DNA of 64,000 nucleotides from Gossypium raimondii (taxonomy: Eukaryota; Streptophyta; Magnoliopsida; Malvales; Malvaceae): assembly GCF_025698545.1 (NCBI RefSeq), contig NC_068567.1, positions 57,789,371 to 57,853,370 on the forward strand, written 5' to 3'. Numbering within the stretch: position 1 is the first letter of the stretch; every line of letters starts with the position of its first letter. The notes beneath the pieces were generated by a model. The model was not told where the DNA came from. It did not search any database and saw only the letters and a program-made list of their open reading frames with translations. Both the position numbers and the translations under genes were made by a program. Of this stretch, positions 60,562 through 64,000 are shown in pieces.

Positions 60562-61476
60562 ATGAAAATGGAGGAATACGATTTCTGTTCCACTCTTCAT
60601 CCACTTCACTCTTACGCTCCTTCACCTTTCACTTCTAGTGTTCATAATCCCGAGTTCAACAACATGATGATAAACTCCCATGAACCCAAGTTGTTCAACG
60701 ACCCCAATCTCCGATCTCTCTTCCCTCTACCCTATGAACCCGACGGCCCTTGTTGCTTCTTCACCCCAGACCCTGATCCAGACCCTATCTTCCCTTCTCT
60801 CCCCCTCCCTGATCTCGACTTCTCCCTTTTCTCCTCCGATATCCCTGACCCAGCCGGCCACCCTCTTCTTAACCTCCCCTCCCCTCCCCTCTTCCTTTCT
60901 GACCTCCGCCCCCTCCACCGTCTTCCTCCTCTCTCCGCCTCTTCCACTCCCAAATCCAAACGCACTCGTCTCGACTTAGTCCTTTCCCACTCCGACAACA
61001 ACCCTCAAACACTCGACTCCATCGTCAAGAGCTTCAACGCTCCTCCTCCTCCTCCTCCAATAATCCCTCACAGCGAGCTCGCCCGAAAGCGGAGGCAAAA
61101 GCGTAGCGACAAGACCCGTTGTCTCCAAAAGCTAATGCCATGGGACAAGAAGATGGATATGGCCACCATGCTCCAAGAGGCTTATAAGTACATCCGCTTC
61201 TTGCAAGCTCAAGTCTCCATTCTCCAATCCATGCCCATCACTTCCAGCTTTGTGTCCATCACCCAACATCTTAACAATGCTTCTTTTGAAGTCGACTTTG
61301 CTGGGTTGGAAAGGCTGAACCGGCAACAGCTTTTGCAGGTGTTGATTAACTCTCCAATGGCTCAAACCATGCTTTGTTCACAGGGTCTTTGCGTTTTTGC
61401 TACTGAGCAGTTGGTTTCGCTTAACAAGGCCAAGGAAAGGAAAACCATGCTTCAACAATTTCTCTTTGGTAATTAA
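60562..61476 (+). CDS. Atypical bHLH transcription factor, bHLH117-like
   Basis: Intronless, 304 residues. The bHLH region (about 171-220) reads SELARKRRQKRSDKTRCLQK, LMPWDKKMDMATMLQEAYKY, IRFLQAQV, as in Arabidopsis bHLH117 and relatives. The residue that normally is the E-box-contacting Glu of the basic region (xRERR in most plant bHLHs) is Lys here (ARKRR), so canonical CANNTG binding is not expected and heterodimerisation or non-E-box binding is more likely. The N-terminal half is Pro- and Asp-rich (PDPDPDPIFPSLPLPDLD) with a poly-Pro run at 161-166, which may be an activation or interaction surface. The ATG at 60562 is followed two codons later by another ATG in a better context (AAAATGG); orthologues often start MEEYDF, so the second may be used. 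Confidence 0.92.
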   Translation: MKMEEYDFCSTLHPLHSYAPSPFTSSVHNPEFNNMMINSHEPKLFNDPNLRSLFPLPYEPDGPCCFFTPDPDPDPIFPSLPLPDLDFSLFSSDIPDPAGHPLLNLPSPPLFLSDLRPLHRLPPLSASSTPKSKRTRLDLVLSHSDNNPQTLDSIVKSFNAPPPPPPIIPHSELARKRRQKRSDKTRCLQKLMPWDKKMDMATMLQEAYKYIRFLQAQVSILQSMPITSSFVSITQHLNNASFEVDFAGLERLNRQQLLQVLINSPMAQTMLCSQGLCVFATEQLVSLNKAKERKTMLQQFLFGN

Positions 61477-63438
61477 CTAACGAAAAATAGAATCCGGGGT
61501 ATACGGTTTTACACACTATACTATAAATGTTTTAGGGATTCTCTTTGATTTTTCTTTTGGGTTTATATTTTTCAGTCTTTATGGTCGTACTAGCCTAAAT
61601 GTTAGTGCTAGCTTTTCAACAGAGGGCTTAAATGAATGCAAGGATTAAGGGTTTTTGTTTGGTTCATCATTTCCACTTTTGGTTGATAGTAAATGATATA
61701 TGAGCATTGAAATTTTGTTTTATCTGTCTGATTTGGACCCAATGTGTAGTTTTTGATCCTAAACAAAACCAACAAATCTTAATATATTTGGGGTCTTATT
61801 ACATAAATCTTAAAGACTATAATGTTTACCTGGAACACTCAGAATCTTTTCATTATCAACCCCTCTTTTATGTTTTAATTAGTTTTGTATAATTATCTCT
61901 AATCCTTTTTTTTTTCCAATCTTTTAACGTTGTTTATTTGCTCCATTTTTACTGTTGGGTGCATCCTGCTTAACGTGAAAACATGACATTTTTGTACCCC
62001 AAAAAAAGCATGACACATTTCTGGTTCAAACTGAGATTGATATAGCTATGTCCCCTGATTTACCACTTTGTGCATCAGTGACAGTGACTGGATGAAAAGG
62101 GAAATTTTGTACCAATGGCCAACATGAACTTCAGGCTTTGCATTAGCCTAATTTGGTTTTTTTTGATATGATAGGGAGAGAAAGTGACAGGCTGAGTGAC
62201 ATAGCTTTTGTTTGTGCATGCGATGAATATTGAGTTAAACAGTACGAGACTGAAGCTTTATGATCAGCCAGCCAACCTCACCTCTTCATCTCAATACTCT
62301 CTTTGCATTTTGGTGAGTAAATATTGTACAAAATTGTGCTTTGATGAAAGCCTCCTTTTGCCACATTCATGGTTTTTTACACAACTCACTCTTCATTTCT
62401 GAAGCCAATTACTTCGGTTGCTTATTGTTTGTAGTGCTGAGTGCCCCTATGTTAATGTGACCAAGGTTTGGTCCATTGAGGTTTCAGTTTGTAACTCCTT
62501 ATTCCTTCCATTGGGCTTTAATTATAACTAAATGGCTACTTTAATTCATGGATCCATATTTTTGGGATTCTAGGATGGACTGAGAGTGATCACCTTTTAC
62601 TTTAAAAGCCTGAAAAACAACTATTTTGTTTCAGATTTGGGTATTTCAATATGAACTTCTTGCAATAATCACCCACCAAGTACTTGAACCAAAATAAATA
62701 CATAAAGGGTAAATATACATCCTCCTACCTGGACTTGTCCAATACCTAAATTTGGCATCAAAATTTAATTGGAAACCTAAACTTTTTTTGGTTCAAACAA
62801 GAGAAAGAAACAAACATAAAAATTATTCATAGATAAACTTGAACAAGAAACTAGGTGCCAAAATATACATTTACTTAAAAAAAATCAAGACATTTATTTG
62901 TACACATGCCCATGGCAATTAACAAATGTCATATTTATGTATGAAATATGTAGACGACAAAGTAGTTTGAATATGAAAAATGATTGTATGAAACTATAAT
63001 TAAAATTTTCAATACGTCATTCCTATATATTTTCAATACGAGAATGACAAATTAAATTTTTTTTTTCTTGATTTTCAGCTTTATCCTCCTTTCTTATGTT
63101 TAACAATGTGATCCAGACTAGACCACCTCTGAGTATTGATTGATATAACTGCCTTTACAAAGGTGATATTTAACATGAAAATCTGAATTTCATAGTTGAG
63201 AAAAACTACAATTTATTGCGTCCAAAAAAAAAAAGTATATTTAAACAACCTGCCAACTACATGTATTGTAAGCAAACCATATTTAAAATAACTATAAAAT
63301 CTGCCATTCTCAAAGTTTCAAACTTCAGACAAGGAGTACACTAACACTAGTGCTAAAACTACTGTCCAGCCCTAACCTATCTCTGTTTTCTGCCATACAT
63401 TTGAACAAGTCTAAGGAAGGATAACGGTGTTTGAGCTT
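61477..63438. other. Intergenic region downstream of bHLH
   Basis: The first 300-400 bases are probably the bHLH 3' UTR. The rest is AT-rich with T and A runs. Two open frames of about 60 codons (61707-61892, 62208-62402) have no recognisable similarity and poor composition. No repeat with clear ends found. Confidence 0.45.
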
Positions 63439-64000
63439 TTACAGTGAAGGTGAAGTCTCTTTCTCAAGCAGCTTTGTCTTCTGTTTGAAGAACAAACATT
63501 GGTCATGTTAACATTCATCACATCATGTCAGAAAAAAACACACTATAGTGAAAAAAAAAATGAACTCACTTTCAACTTTTCAATTCGTTGAATTGCCTTA
63601 GTAACAAATTGCTGGTGGTGTTGAGCTTCAGCAATTAAGTAGATATTCGACACATCTGGACTATATGACCACATCTTCTCCTGAGCTTCATATTTTTTCC
63701 GGTTTAGTTCACAGGGTTTTCTCTCAAGAGCCTGCAGGGAAACCAAAATAGTTATGGAAGAGCATAGTTAAGAAAGAGCAGCAAGTTATACAGAGTTTTT
63801 GTTTACCTCCAATCTGAACATGCATTGCTTTAACTGCCGATGAAATTGTTCATATGATAAAAAACAGAAAGAATTCTTTGTGAGAAAGAAAGAAAAGAAA
63901 AGAAACCATAAATTCATCTGCCTGTGTGTGTAAGCATGCAAATGTGCATGTTTGGAGAGAAAGAGATAGATACAAAGGGACATCAAACCTCTCTATTTTA
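63439..64000 (-). CDS. Unrecognised gene, last exons only (5' part beyond the window)
   Basis: Three minus-strand exons are supported by splice sites: about 63807 to 63840-63880 (ending YEQFHRQLKQCMFRLE; its 5' border is ambiguous between two acceptors), 63570..63731 (ALERKPCELNRKKYEAQEKM, then WSYSPDVSNIYLIAEAQHHQ, then QFVTKAIQRIEKLK) and 63439..63480 (KTKLLEKETSPSL, stop). Junctions are GT-AG and in phase 0. The visible part is charged and largely helical, likely a coiled-coil tail. I do not recognise the family and assign no function. Confidence 0.65.

Overview
This is plant nuclear DNA, most likely from cotton (Gossypium) or a close Malvaceae relative. The evidence is AT-rich intergenic DNA, GT-AG spliced genes with clear dicot homologues, and nested LTR elements that begin TGTAAC, end GTTACA and carry arrays of CACGGGCGTGTG-like palindromes. 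As far as I recall, such arrays are common in Gossypium, but the species call is inference. Exon boundaries were read by eye from splice sites and reading-frame continuity.

Layout. Bases 1-2217 (minus) hold nearly all of a Rab geranylgeranyl transferase beta-subunit gene, cut by the window's left edge. Bases 2294-5535 hold a hAT element, a MITE and a decayed LINE. Bases 7380-9981 (minus) encode a BTB/NPH3-domain protein with its leader up to about 10430. Bases 10837-46900 are a repeat island with no convincing host gene. It contains hAT elements with 8-bp target duplications, several MITEs, two LINE RNase H fragments, a plant-mobile-domain plus MuDR fragment pair, CG-rich palindromic elements, a decayed 5.65-kb PIF/Harbinger element, three LTR-type elements of 2.8-3.2 kb with perfect 5-bp duplications, and a reverse-strand Ty3/gypsy gag-protease remnant interrupted by two of them. 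One Mutator-like MITE (15754-16439) contains a GC-richer segment that looks mitochondrial.

Bases 47449-59632 (plus) encode a 2479-residue H3K4 methyltransferase of the ATXR3/SDG2 type in 19 coding exons whose phases all agree. Bases 60562-61476 encode an intronless atypical bHLH protein like Arabidopsis bHLH117. Bases 63439-64000 (minus) hold the last exons of a gene I do not recognise.

The genes do not form a pathway: Rab prenylation, NPH3-type signalling, chromatin marking and transcriptional regulation. From memory, an NPH3 gene and bHLH117 are close neighbours on Arabidopsis chromosome 3 (At3g22104 and At3g22100), so finding both here, 50 kb apart around SDG2 and a repeat island, may reflect an old block that was expanded or rearranged. 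I found no CRISPR array, rRNA or convincing tRNA. Nothing looks like a wholly new system. The strongest leads are the possible capture of organelle DNA by a MITE, the element-specific hairpin arrays inside the LTRs, and the unusual domain architecture of SDG2.
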